A DNA stretch of 64,000 nucleotides from an uncultured Prochlorococcus sp. (GCA_902527105.1 CABZNT010000003.1:1-64000); one strand, 5' to 3'. Positions 8,150 through 16,318 are shown, counted from the stretch's first letter. Notes: generated by a model from the letters alone, not told the origin. Numbers and translations: made by a program.

Positions 8150-8296
8150 TTAAAAATTAATTTTAGAACTCCTATTTTTTTTTAAGAATGTTTTACTAAT
8201 TTCTTTTTTTGTTAGTTGAATTGGTTTTACAAAACCTGAATCACCATGGGTTGGACAATAATAAGTCATAAGCATCCACTTTTTTTCTTCATCCAT
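8150..8296 (-). CDS. Small hypothetical protein (48 aa)
   Basis: From ATG 8296 the product reads MDEEKKWMLMTYYCPTHGDS and ends with a basic tail. The frame stays open upstream to 8437, but that part is Lys/Phe/Tyr-rich low-complexity sequence, so I take the internal start. C14 and H17 could bind metal only with a partner. Unknown function. Confidence 0.6.
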   Translation of the reverse strand: MDEEKKWMLMTYYCPTHGDSGFVKPIQLTKKEISKTFLKKNRSSKINF

Positions 8297-8485
8297 AACT
8301 AATTTCCTTAATAAATAATGATTAAGTAAATAGGATGAATTATGAAAAAATTGATTTTTTTTAATCTTTTTTTCTTTTTTACTTAATAATTTATAAAATT
8401 TTGAATCTATTCTCACAAAATAGATATAAATACGCATGACTTTAAAAAAAAATCCTGCTATCTATGAATAAATTCAAAATTATTC

Positions 8486-8617
8486 ATGTCTCTAGAATCT
8501 ATATTGATGGTAGTTGCTCCAATCTGTCTTTTTACCGTAGGAGTTATTGTTTTACCTATTTTAGTCAAGCCACGTAAACAATCTGGTTTACCTAAGAGGT
8601 ATATACGCGGTCTTTAA
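8486..8617 (+). CDS. Tiny membrane protein (43 aa), unknown
   Basis: ATG 8486, TAA 8615. One hydrophobic helix (about residues 6-27, VVAPICLFTVGVIVLPILV) and a basic tail ending KRYIRGL. Length and design resemble small photosystem subunits, but I do not recognise a specific one. Confidence 0.6.
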   Translation: MSLESILMVVAPICLFTVGVIVLPILVKPRKQSGLPKRYIRGL

Positions 8618-8775
8618 ATTAATTAAGCTTTAAAGAAGAGCAAAGACAATCAGCATAAAAAAGAAATAAATAAATAATTAATAAGATTGCGATAAAAGAA
8701 TAAAATAAAAAATGTTTAGCGCAAATAGTTTTATTTGAAAATGAAATTAAAATCTAAACCTTTATCGAAAAAATT

Positions 8776-8874
8776 TATAAATTCTTTTCATTATGAGATC
8801 CTGTGATGGATAATGGAATATATAAATTTTTTTCATTATGAGATCCTGTGATGGATAATAGAATATATAAATTC
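8776..8874. repeat. 45-bp tandem duplication upstream of desA-like gene
   Basis: Copy 1 (8776-8820) and copy 2 (8821-8865) begin TATAAATT and share TTTTCATTATGAGATCCTGT and the following GATGGATAAT; they differ at only two visible positions. A third, broken copy starts at 8866 (TATAAATTC). Each unit holds an imperfect inverted repeat CATTAT...ATAATG. The repeat ends about 35 bp before the desaturase start, so it lies in its leader or promoter. Confidence 0.9.
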
Positions 8875-8908
8875 ACTTTTATTAAACAAAATTCTTAACC
8901 ACAAAAAT

Positions 8909-10078
8909 TTGAGTAATATAAATTTTTCAGGTCTTAAAGGCCAAGCGCTTGTAATAGAGGATAAAGATATTCCAAGCATAAAAGAATTTCAGGATGTTAT
9001 CCCAGATCACTACTTTAAGTGCAATACTAAAACTTCATTGAGGTATCTTTTACAATCAGCTTTAATTCAATCATTAGTAGTTGCGATAGGGATATCTATT
9101 CCATTTACCCCCCAAATGATCCCAATTTGGATTATTTACGCATTACTATCAGGAACCACTGCAATGGGATTCTGGGTAATTGCCCATGAATGTGGACATG
9201 GAGCATTCTCTAAAAACAAGACATTGGAATCTATAACTGGTTATTTACTACATTCATTACTTCTAGTGCCTTATTTTTCTTGGCAGCGTTCTCATGCAGT
9301 TCATCATAGATTCACAAATAACATAACCAATGGAGAAACACACGTACCTCTAGTAATCAAAGGGAATGGAGTTACAGAAAAAGTTGGCGGAGAAAAAGAA
9401 TTACATTTTTCAAATTCCTTAGGTAAGAAAAATTATGGAATTCTTCAACTTGTTTTACATCTAATTTTTGGCTGGCCTGCTTATTTACTTACTGGGAGTA
9501 CAGGAGGTGTTAGATATGGAACTTCAAATCATTTTTGGCCAATTAAACCATTTTCCAAAGCATTATGGCCATCAATATGGGCAAAGAAGGTTTGGATATC
9601 AGATATTGGTGTAGGTTTGACATTATTAGGCATTGTTTATTTAGTGCTCAAGTGTGGAATATTTCCAGTAATTGCTCTGTATTTTAGTCCTTTATTAGTG
9701 GTTAATTGTTGGCTAGTAGTTTATACATGGCTTCATCATACAGATTCTGATGTACCTCATCTTTCAAATATGGAATTTTCCTTTATGAGAGGGGCATTTC
9801 TATCTATTGACAGGCCTTACGGAAAAGTCCTTAATTTTCTTCACCATAATATAGGTTCTAGCCATGTCGTTCATCATGTATGTCCAACGATCCCTCATTA
9901 TCATGCAAAAAAGGCAACTGTATTAATCAAAAAAGCCTTTAAAAAAGCATATCTTTTTAATCCTGATCCAATACACAAAGCTCTATGGAATATTGCCTGC
10001 AATTGTGTTGCTGTTAAGTCAGATACCAAGAGAGGAAGATATATATGGCAATCCTCATACGAAATAGTGGATAAATAA
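8909..10078 (+). CDS. desA: Delta-12-type fatty acid desaturase (DesA-like)
   Basis: 389 residues with membrane helices and three histidine boxes in the plant FAD2/cyanobacterial DesA arrangement: HECGH (93-97), HAVHH (129-133) and HVVHH (319-323), plus the HHTD motif at 276-279. Spacing and the HHRFTN and YTWLHHTD signatures are those of delta-12 acyl-lipid desaturases, which turn oleate into linoleate in membrane lipids. Start is TTG at 8909 after an AT-rich leader bearing a 45-bp tandem duplication. Product specificity is inferred from family resemblance. Confidence 0.88.
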   Translation: MSNINFSGLKGQALVIEDKDIPSIKEFQDVIPDHYFKCNTKTSLRYLLQSALIQSLVVAIGISIPFTPQMIPIWIIYALLSGTTAMGFWVIAHECGHGAFSKNKTLESITGYLLHSLLLVPYFSWQRSHAVHHRFTNNITNGETHVPLVIKGNGVTEKVGGEKELHFSNSLGKKNYGILQLVLHLIFGWPAYLLTGSTGGVRYGTSNHFWPIKPFSKALWPSIWAKKVWISDIGVGLTLLGIVYLVLKCGIFPVIALYFSPLLVVNCWLVVYTWLHHTDSDVPHLSNMEFSFMRGAFLSIDRPYGKVLNFLHHNIGSSHVVHHVCPTIPHYHAKKATVLIKKAFKKAYLFNPDPIHKALWNIACNCVAVKSDTKRGRYIWQSSYEIVDK

Positions 10079-10191
10079 TAGAATAAGCATCAATTATTTA
10101 TCACATTAATTTACGCAAATCTGAAAAGAATATAAAAGAATTATCAATAACAAATTTTTCATCTTAGAAAATACCTAATTAAAATAATCCT

Positions 10192-10353
10192 ATGAGTGGT
10201 GACAATTTACATGGTAAGCAACCTATTAAATTTTATTCGGAAAAAATAACACTTACAAAAGTTGAATTACTAGAAAGACAGTTAAGTTTAGGTGATAAAA
10301 TTTCAGATTTAGATCAAAAGCATAAAGAATGGAGCAAAAAACTATCAAGTTGA
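10192..10353 (+). CDS. Small soluble protein (53 aa), unknown
   Basis: ATG 10192, TGA 10351. Charged and helical, with KVELLERQLSLGDKISDLDQ in the middle that could form a short coiled coil. No membrane segment and no known family. Confidence 0.55.
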   Translation: MSGDNLHGKQPIKFYSEKITLTKVELLERQLSLGDKISDLDQKHKEWSKKLSS

Positions 10354-10404
10354 TCATCTATTAGGATGAATTTTAATTACTTTTTGATATTTATATTTGC
10401 CTTA

Positions 10405-11022
10405 TCAAGAAACTTTTCTGTAAATTATTGAAAAATTATTTGCAGGCATACTAATAATATCCTCTTGAAAAAAACCATTTTTCTTACTCTCATCACAAAC
10501 TTCCTCAAGATTTTTAATACCCCAAAGATCATTTTGCATTTTTAATGAATTATCGAAAAAATAATTACTTTCACTTGTATACTTATTACAAATTTTAAAT
10601 GGCCCATACAAAATCAAAAATTGTCCCTTATTGAGTAATTTTCCTGACTCTCTAAAGAGTGCTTCAGTACAAGACCACTCTGCTACATGAATCATATTTA
10701 TAGAGACTATTCCTTGCAAAGAATTAGCTAATATCAATGGAATTTTCCAAGGAATTTTTTCTACATCAATCTCAAGAGGCTGAGGCATTTTCTTAATTAG
10801 GTCTTCATACTCAATCCAAGAACTTATACTTTTTCTATGGACTAACTCTGGGTCACTTGTTTGCCAAATTATTCCAGGAAATCGTTTTTGAAAAAACACT
10901 CCATGTTCACCACTGCCACTCCCAATCTCCAATACTGAACCTTTTTTTATAATTCGGGATAGTACATCACCAATGCAGTCTCTATTTCTTTGAGTTGCAG
11001 AAAAAAAAAGTCTATTATCCAA
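10405..11022 (-). CDS. SAM-dependent methyltransferase, DUF938 family
   Basis: 205 residues. It opens with RLFFSATQRNRDCIGDVL and then the SAM-binding motif I, VLEIGSGSGEHG (30-41), followed by FPGIIWQTSDPE and SIINMIH-like motifs. This order (FSxAxxRN, VLEIGSGxGEH, WQxSD) is diagnostic of DUF938. These are class I methyltransferases of unknown substrate. Start ATG 11022; length is typical. Confidence 0.85.
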   Translation of the reverse strand: MDNRLFFSATQRNRDCIGDVLSRIIKKGSVLEIGSGSGEHGVFFQKRFPGIIWQTSDPELVHRKSISSWIEYEDLIKKMPQPLEIDVEKIPWKIPLILANSLQGIVSINMIHVAEWSCTEALFRESGKLLNKGQFLILYGPFKICNKYTSESNYFFDNSLKMQNDLWGIKNLEEVCDESKKNGFFQEDIISMPANNFSIIYRKVS

Positions 11023-11075
11023 AATTAAAAAAAAATTGGGCGCTTCATTAAAAATAATAATTCTAAAATCTTTAA

Positions 11076-11186
11076 TTATTTAACCTTTCTCAATTTAGGA
11101 GTCTTGAAAAAAATTATTTTAAGGCTAAAGAATAATATTGAAATTGTAAGAGCAGGCAAGATATAAAGTATTAAATCAGTACTCAT
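11076..11186 (-). CDS. Tiny membrane protein (36 aa; 54 aa with upstream start)
   Basis: From ATG 11186 the product is one hydrophobic helix (LILYILPALTISILFFSLKI) plus a basic tail ending TPKLRKVK. A second in-frame ATG at 11240 would give 54 residues. The GGGAGG about 12 bases before 11186 favours the shorter form, though the spacing is long. Function unknown. Confidence 0.5.
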   Translation of the reverse strand: MSTDLILYILPALTISILFFSLKIIFFKTPKLRKVK

Positions 11187-11600
11187 TAGAGAAGGAATCC
11201 TCCCAAAAATTAAATGCATGTAGTATGTTGCTAATGACATAAATTCATATATATCTAATTTATTAATAGCAATTATTTGAATTCTAAAAAATGCTTTTAC
11301 TCAAAAACCAAAAATTCTCAAAAAATGAGTCAGCCTGTATCCCTACTAGCTGACTCTTGTAATATATTAATTTAAATTACCTCTAAATGAGGATATACCT
11401 CTAAAAAAACAAGTTGAAAAGCTCATTTTTTTTTTCAAATTTAAAAAATCAGAACAAAAATTAAAAAATCGATAAGGTATATTTCGACACATATATGTAG
11501 CAGTTTTTAAATTTTCCTGATAACTCGAGGAATAATCCCTGATTTTCTTTACAATATTAAATAATTATGTTATATTTGTTAACAAATTACAAAATACAAA
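11187..11600. other. Spacer upstream of the tandem hli genes
   Basis: 414 bp. It contains a hairpin at 11327-11356 (separate entry), a direct repeat of ACCTCTAAA (about 11380-11406), and on the reverse strand a 19-codon frame reading MSFSTCFFRGISSFRGNLN just before the hairpin. Near the hli start there is a TTATAT sequence at about 11570, a possible -10 box. No larger gene is visible. Confidence 0.5.
11327..11356 (-). terminator. Hairpin, terminator-like on the reverse strand
   Basis: Perfect 8-bp stem GAGTCAGC / GCTGACTC with a 14-base loop. Read on the reverse strand it is followed by ATTTTTTG, the layout of an intrinsic terminator. There is no annotated reverse gene directly upstream, so it could end a small RNA or micro-ORF that starts between 11357 and 11600. 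Confidence 0.5.
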
Positions 11601-11708
11601 ATGACTCCAGAAGCAGAACGTTTTAATGGTTGGGCAGCAATGTTAGGATTCGTTGCAGCAGTTGGTGCATATGTCACAACAGGCCAGATCATTCCAGGTT
11701 GGTTCTAA
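11601..11708 (+). CDS. hli: High-light-inducible protein (35 aa)
   Basis: Single-helix chlorophyll-binding Hli/Scp protein. It reads AERFNGWAAMLGFVAAVGAY then VTTGQIIPGWF: the ExxNGxxAMxGF chlorophyll-binding signature of the light-harvesting-complex superfamily with the TTGQIIPG C-terminus typical of Prochlorococcus Hlis. Such proteins bind chlorophyll and carotenoid in the thylakoid and help dissipate excess light. It is the minimal form with almost no N-terminal extension. Its stop TAA overlaps the next hli start by one base (TAATG). Confidence 0.92.
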   Translation: MTPEAERFNGWAAMLGFVAAVGAYVTTGQIIPGWF

Positions 11709-11848
11709 TGAAAAATAACGAAACAAAAGTAGTTGAAAAAGAAAAAATCGTTGCTGAAAAACTTAATGGTAGATTCGCAATGTTAGGTTTTGTTGCTCTA
11801 GTTGGAGCCTATTTAACCACAGGTCAAATCATTCCTGGTTTTATCTAA
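11708..11848 (+). CDS. hli: High-light-inducible protein (46 aa)
   Basis: Second Hli of the tandem pair, with a charged N-terminus of about 17 residues, then EKLNGRFAMLGFVALVGAYL and TTGQIIPGFI. The start overlaps the previous stop by one base, so the two are translationally coupled and probably form an obligate pair, perhaps as heterodimers, since single-helix LHC-type proteins need two helices to bind pigment. A clear terminator follows. Confidence 0.92.
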   Translation: MKNNETKVVEKEKIVAEKLNGRFAMLGFVALVGAYLTTGQIIPGFI

Positions 11849-11870
11849 TATAAATTTTTAAATTTTCCCA

Positions 11871-11909
11871 AAAAAGTCTAATTTAAAATTAAATTAGGCT
11901 TTTTTTTAT
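11871..11909 (+). terminator. Intrinsic terminator of the hli pair
   Basis: Long AT-rich hairpin with arms GTCTAATTTAA and TTAAATTAGGC (one G-T pair), followed by eight T residues. It begins about 22 bp after the second hli stop. Confidence 0.85.
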
Positions 11910-11979
11910 CGGAATTTTTTTGATAATAAATAGACTTTATAATTAATTTTTTAAATAATCCTATTTGCAAAAAAAATTT

Positions 11980-12096
11980 ATGTTAAAAATCGCTATAAAA
12001 AAACTATCTCATTTCAAAAATAGATTCGAAGTTTTTTTGATTAATTTTATAATCCATATTTGCGAAGAAACAAATCAAATTAAAAGAGTTTATTAG
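11980..12096 (+). CDS. Small basic protein (38 aa), unknown
   Basis: ATG 11980, TAG 12094. The product has a basic N-terminus (MLKIAIKKLSHFKNRF), a hydrophobic middle and the end ICEETNQIKRVY. It may be an amphipathic membrane-associated peptide. Support is limited to the reading frame and composition. Confidence 0.4.
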   Translation: MLKIAIKKLSHFKNRFEVFLINFIIHICEETNQIKRVY

Positions 12097-12274
12097 CAAC
12101 AATATGAAAGAACATAATTTTTCCTCCATGAAAGCTGAAGAAGGAAGATGATTGATTAAAAAAAGATTTTAAAAAGATTTTAAAAAGAAATATTAATTTG
12201 ATTATTTTTCTCCCTTAAAACTTTAATTTATTCTTTAATTGATGCTATCTTTATCGAGATAATTAGAGGATTTA

Positions 12275-12400
12275 ATGAGAGTAAAGCTTGAACCAGAGAC
12301 AGCATTTATTGGCAAAAAGTTTGCTTATATATTTTTAGGAGTAATATTTACCTTGAATGCCATAACTTTTATTTGGTTTTTCTTATTTTCAAATTTATAG
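12275..12400 (+). CDS. Tiny membrane protein (41 aa), unknown
   Basis: ATG 12275 preceded by GAGGA; TAG 12398. A charged N-terminus (MRVKLEPETAFIGKKF) precedes one hydrophobic helix running to the C-terminus. Unknown function. Confidence 0.6.
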   Translation: MRVKLEPETAFIGKKFAYIFLGVIFTLNAITFIWFFLFSNL

Positions 12401-12477
12401 TAAATTTAAATTCTTCTTTTAAAAGTATTAAATAGTAAAGTTTAAACTACAAGTTTATTAAAACAGTTATTTAGAAA

Positions 12478-12684
12478 CTAAAAAATTCCAGGAATTATCT
12501 GTCCAGTCGTTACATAGGCACCTAATAAAGCAACGAAACCAACCATAGCCCATCTGCCGTTTACTTTTTCTGCATTTTGAGGATATCCATCGTAAGACAC
12601 AGTTTCATCTATATAAGGCCTAGTTTCCGATGGGAACATATTTTGCCTTCCGCCTGATTCTGTAGTTACTCCTGATTTTGTCAT
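12478..12684 (-). CDS. hli: High-light-inducible protein (68 aa)
   Basis: Third Hli in this neighbourhood, transcribed towards the tandem pair. It has a 39-residue polar N-terminal extension (with MFPSETRPYIDETVSYDGYP) before the signature EKVNGRWAMVGFVALLGAYV and TTGQIIPGIF. The long extension with conserved aromatic residues is unlike the two short Hlis and suggests a different partner protein or photosystem docking site. ATG start at 12684. Confidence 0.92.
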   Translation of the reverse strand: MTKSGVTTESGGRQNMFPSETRPYIDETVSYDGYPQNAEKVNGRWAMVGFVALLGAYVTTGQIIPGIF

Positions 12685-13139
12685 TAAAAAAATTGTAATT
12701 GTTAACTAAAGTAACACAAATATTAACTTATGTAAACCAAATTCTCCAATCATCTGCCTCTGAGAATTTATGCTATGAATAGATATGTGACATTTCTGTT
12801 TTAAAAAGTAACAAGCAGCATTTAAAAAAATCACTTTTTATTATCAAATTCGTAATCAATCATTATAAATAAGCATTTATACTCACAGTAAGTAATTTTA
12901 CTTAGTAAAATAGTTATAGCATTTAGGAAGTGCTTAGCTGGTTAAGTCAAAAAATCTGAATTAACTAGGTCGTCATGAGCTTGCCGGTGGGATACTTGCA
13001 AGCTCTTTCATTTTTAAAAGCAAGCAAATGTAATAATCATACAGATAGTTATTTGAACTATTGAATAAAATCTTGAAGATTAACAACTTATGCCAAAGAT
13101 TTATTTATTTGCTAAATAAATAATAGGCTGAACAAATGT
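12685..13139. other. Spacer with a candidate small RNA
   Basis: 455 bp with no gene of useful length on either strand. It is AT-rich except for the terminator-ended element at about 12919-13015, described separately. Confidence 0.6.
12919..13015 (+). ncRNA. Candidate small RNA ending in a strong terminator
   Basis: The hairpin GAGCTTGC / GCAAGCTC (12977-13005, 8 bp, 13-base loop) is followed by TTTCATTTTT, a convincing Rho-independent terminator, yet no gene on this strand ends nearby. A TAAAAT at 12906-12911 could be the -10 box, placing a start near 12919. The interval is notably richer in G and C than its surroundings and contains CTAGGTCGTCATGAGC. It resembles small regulatory RNAs (Yfr type) of Prochlorococcus in size and design, but I cannot match it to a named one. 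Confidence 0.5.
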
Positions 13140-13241
13140 ATGTCTCTAGATTTTATTCTCATTCCATCTTGTATTTTGATTATCCTTTTTCTTTTAAATC
13201 GAGAAAATAAGATCTACAAAAAAAATCAAAAGGTTAAATAA
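13140..13241 (+). CDS. Tiny membrane protein (33 aa), unknown
   Basis: ATG 13140, TAA 13239. One hydrophobic helix near the N-terminus (FILIPSCILIILFLL), then a basic tail (NRENKIYKKNQKVK). An overlapping ATG lies four bases earlier in another frame. Unknown function. Confidence 0.45.
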   Translation: MSLDFILIPSCILIILFLLNRENKIYKKNQKVK

Positions 13242-13382
13242 TTTCATTATTCTAAAAAAAGCTAATTACTTAAGATCTAGAATAGAGAAGGTAAAACTTA
13301 TTTTTCCTGAAAAATAATAGATTTAAAAAAAAGTACTTTAATATAATAAATTTTGAAAGCCTTAAAGAATTCAGTAGAGTAA

Positions 13383-13502
13383 CTATACCAACTTTTTTCT
13401 TAAAATTAATTTGTCCCAATATAGTTTTGCATTATTAATTTGATTTAGTTTTTGTTGGCAATGTATGCAATTGCATTCGTATATGAAAGTTTTATTTTTC
13501 AT
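13383..13502 (-). CDS. Small Cys/His protein (39 aa), possible metal binder
   Basis: ATG 13502, TAG at 13383. The product carries ECNCIHCQQKL, a C-x-C-x2-C cluster with an adjacent His, followed by a basic helix ending LRKKLV. Three cysteines and a histidine could bind one zinc or iron. Family unknown. Confidence 0.45.
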   Translation of the reverse strand: MKNKTFIYECNCIHCQQKLNQINNAKLYWDKLILRKKLV

Positions 13503-13678
13503 TCCTAAACCCCTTTCTTTTTAAGAAACCAAATTTTTTGTTTTACTGCAAGTAAAAAACTATTTTTTTGTATATTGGTAAATTAAAAAATTCTTTTCAT
13601 ACAAATTTTATTTTGGTTTATAAAGCATTCATATTTTATAATTCGGGAAGAGACAGTACAAATTAAATAAATTTTCTT

Positions 13679-14884
13679 TTGAAACTTTTAAATCAACTAG
13701 TAATTAAAAAAGCTTTCAATAAAATAATTTCTCCATGGTATTCAATACCTTTAATAGATAGGTGGTTATTAGGTCAAATCATACCTCCTATGATATTTGC
13801 AATTTCTGCATTTACCGTTATTTCATTATCTGTTGGGGTAATGTTCGATCTCATAAGAAAAATTGTTGAATTTGGATTACCTCTATTTTTAGCTTTAAAA
13901 GTTCTTTTTTTTAGTTTGCCTAGCTTTTTAGTATTATCATTCCCGATGGCAGTTTTGCTTTCTACATTATTAGCTTATGGAAAATTATCGAGCAATTCAG
14001 AATTGTTAGCTTTGAAATCTTTAGGGATAAAAACTTCAAGAATTGTTTCTCCAGCCATTGCTCTTTCTATATTTATGACGGGTTTAACTTTCTATTTCAA
14101 TGACAATTTAGTCCCTGCAAGTAACAAGTTGGCAGAGGTAACATTAAGAGCTGGAATTGGCAGTTCATTTAGTAGTGAAACAGGTAAAGATAACATTATG
14201 TTTTCTAGATATGGCTCTCGAATAGATCCTTCGACTAATAAACCAACAAAACATAACAACTATTTAACCCATATATTCTACGCATCATGGTTTGAAAATA
14301 ATATTATGGAGGGAGTTACTGTTTTAGATTTCTCCAGGGAAGATATACAACAAATCTTAAAAGCGGAAAGTGCAACATTTGATAAAAATAATTCTTCCTG
14401 GAATTTTATAAATGGAAGTATGGTAACTATTGATCGAAATGGTCAAACTGGAAATATTCAATTTAAACGATACATATACCCATTCATAGAAGGACCATTG
14501 GAATTAGCACAAGTTCCTAAAGATGCTAATGAAATGACATTAAAGCAGGCTATAAAAGCAGAAAAAATTTACAAAAAAACTGGAAACTTGAAGGAATTAA
14601 GAAGAATTAAAGTACGCATTCAAGAAAAATTTACTCTTCCTTTTGCATGCTTGGTATTTGGTTTGATAGGAAGCAGTTTGGGATCTAAATCTAATTTAAG
14701 ATCTTCAAAAAGTCAGGGATTTGGATTAAGCGTTATTCTTATATTAATTTATTATGTAATGTCATTTATATTTAGTTCATTCGGAGTGAAGGGTATTTTA
14801 ACTCCTTTTTTGGCTGCATGGTTACCTGTCTTAATTTCTTTAGCAGGTGGCATTTATTTATTAAGAAAATCTAGTTCTTTTTAA
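13679..14884 (+). CDS. LptF/LptG-family permease (YjgP/YjgQ)
   Basis: 401 residues with the LptF/G plan: three N-terminal membrane helices (roughly 30-125), a large periplasmic beta-rich domain (about 130-295), and three C-terminal helices. The motif LPSFLVLSFPMAVLLSTLLA and the following GKLSSNSELLALKSLGI are typical. In LPS export, LptF and LptG form the membrane part of the LptB2FG ABC transporter; cyanobacteria often have one such gene acting as both. Start TTG at 13679, as no ATG fits. Stands alone here; the ATPase LptB is not in the window. Confidence 0.88.
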   Translation: MKLLNQLVIKKAFNKIISPWYSIPLIDRWLLGQIIPPMIFAISAFTVISLSVGVMFDLIRKIVEFGLPLFLALKVLFFSLPSFLVLSFPMAVLLSTLLAYGKLSSNSELLALKSLGIKTSRIVSPAIALSIFMTGLTFYFNDNLVPASNKLAEVTLRAGIGSSFSSETGKDNIMFSRYGSRIDPSTNKPTKHNNYLTHIFYASWFENNIMEGVTVLDFSREDIQQILKAESATFDKNNSSWNFINGSMVTIDRNGQTGNIQFKRYIYPFIEGPLELAQVPKDANEMTLKQAIKAEKIYKKTGNLKELRRIKVRIQEKFTLPFACLVFGLIGSSLGSKSNLRSSKSQGFGLSVILILIYYVMSFIFSSFGVKGILTPFLAAWLPVLISLAGGIYLLRKSSSF

Positions 14885-14951
14885 GATTTTAAGAACATTA
14901 ATATTCAATTAATATTAATATATTATTTTCAGGTATAAGATTCTTGGATCT

Positions 14952-15536
14952 CTAAATCACATCAATTCTTTGATAACCATACCAATCAGGATAATTGTTT
15001 TCTTCAATAAAATTATTATCTTGGGTTAATTCTATTTTCCAGTTACCTATGTTTTTTATTAGTTTACAATCATCACAATAAAAAACCATTTCTAGAGAAG
15101 CAATATCATCTTTATGCTTCTTTTTACATCCAATAAGCCATTTAGATTTAGCTATATTTTTTGCCTCTAATTTAGTTGAAGCTGTAACCAATCCAAACTC
15201 ATGCTTTTCCTGCATAGAATTTGGATTATAGCCTCCAATATTGACAAACCATAAATGTTTTTGCGGCTTATTTTTTTTTACTAATTGCTTTTTATCTATC
15301 TTATCTTTTTCAAAGTATATTAAATTAATTTTATAACCATCTATATATTTTATTTTCTTATAGCTATCAATATGTAAACCTTTTGGAGATCCAAACCAAT
15401 CCTTTCTTAAGGTATCGTATGTATCCTCAATTTTAGATCCAACAACCCATCTAACATCATGTAGTTCAATATTGGCTTTTTTTGCTCTTCCCCCAAGCAC
15501 TACCAAGTAAAGAAAAATATGTTCTAATTTTTTCAC
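14952..15536 (-). CDS. DUF1543-family protein
   Basis: 194 residues. The N-terminal half has FLYLVVLGGRAKKANIELHD, then RWVVGSKIEDTY and LRKDWFG, the signature of DUF1543. The C-terminal half repeats the pattern more weakly (HLWFVNIGGYNP, EFGLVTASTKLEAKNIAKSK). It therefore looks like a two-repeat DUF1543 protein. Function of the family is unknown. ATG at 15536. Confidence 0.85.
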   Translation of the reverse strand: MKKLEHIFLYLVVLGGRAKKANIELHDVRWVVGSKIEDTYDTLRKDWFGSPKGLHIDSYKKIKYIDGYKINLIYFEKDKIDKKQLVKKNKPQKHLWFVNIGGYNPNSMQEKHEFGLVTASTKLEAKNIAKSKWLIGCKKKHKDDIASLEMVFYCDDCKLIKNIGNWKIELTQDNNFIEENNYPDWYGYQRIDVI

Positions 15537-15624
15537 TTTTAATAAATAAAGTTTATTACTTAAACTTTAATTTAAAATTCTAATATTTACCCTGCAGATT
15601 ATTATTACCATTTAAGAGATTCAA

Positions 15625-15768
15625 TTAATTGAACCAACCTTTTTTCTTGGTTTTAACTTTTGGTGAAGTTTGAATCTTAGGCTCTTCGTCTACTCTACCT
15701 TTAATAATCATTAAGGGAACTATTGCCCATAGAGCAAAAAATAATATCCAGAATAGGTAAATGTTCAT
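15625..15768 (-). CDS. Small membrane protein (47 aa), unknown
   Basis: ATG 15768, TAA 15625-15627. A hydrophobic N-terminal helix (YLFWILFFALWAIVPLMII) is followed by a polar tail with a basic stretch (PKVKTKKKGWFN). Unknown function. Confidence 0.6.
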   Translation of the reverse strand: MNIYLFWILFFALWAIVPLMIIKGRVDEEPKIQTSPKVKTKKKGWFN

Positions 15769-16112
15769 GCTATTAAAAATCAATAAAATAATAATAAATT
15801 TAATTAAATATGATTCGCGAGTTTCTTTTTAAAGTTCTAATTTAGATGTATAATAAAATGTTGATTTTTAAGAAAAGTCAAATAAAGTGTCTAATAAATT
15901 TATATAAATAACGAGATTACCTAAAAAAATTTAAAAAGGAAAAATTAGAAAATATTTATCAGTTAACTAAAAATAATCGCACTCATCAAAACCACTGCCT
16001 TGCTTCAGGATGTGTAGAGTGCACATCCATGATGACATGATAAACATTTTTTCGTGAATCTATTAAATAAAGATTTTTTTATCTAAAATCTATTAAGTGA
16101 AATTAAACATTC
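15769..16112. other. Spacer with a hairpin and a start-less Cys-rich frame
   Basis: 344 bp. GGATGTG/CACATCC forms a 7-bp hairpin at 16008-16028. The forward frame ending at TGA about 16040 reads NHCLASGCVECTSMMT at its C-terminus, preceded by an AAAAGGA motif but by no ATG, GTG or TTG. This may be a gene using a rare start, a decayed gene, or chance. Confidence 0.4.
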
Positions 16113-16271
16113 TTGAAAAAATGTGATTTATGTAATAAGCCAGATAAAATTCATTACAGAGTTAAATCCATAATTCATAAAAACTGGATTTTTTGTTGTA
16201 AAGAATGTTGGAATATAATTTCTAAGCATAATAATTATTCCTACGGTGGCACAAGAAAGTCAAAAGAATAA
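16113..16271 (+). CDS. Small zinc-ribbon-like protein (52 aa)
   Basis: TTG 16113 to TAA 16271. The product has CDLC near the N-terminus (residues 4-7), then HYRVKS, HKNWIFCCKECW (with C28/C29 and C32) and ends YGGTRKSKE. Two CxxC-type knuckles about 20 residues apart are typical of a one-zinc ribbon. It is conserved in style and very likely real although it has no ATG. Possibly nucleic-acid- or protein-binding. Confidence 0.65.
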   Translation: MKKCDLCNKPDKIHYRVKSIIHKNWIFCCKECWNIISKHNNYSYGGTRKSKE

Positions 16272-16318
16272 ATTTTCTTGCAAACTGATATGCAAAGAAC
16301 AATAAAATAATTAGAAGG

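Noticed and set aside
11630-11848. One forward frame running across both hli genes
   Set aside because: It only joins out-of-frame sequence of the first hli to the second; the two hli genes have their own starts and full motifs.
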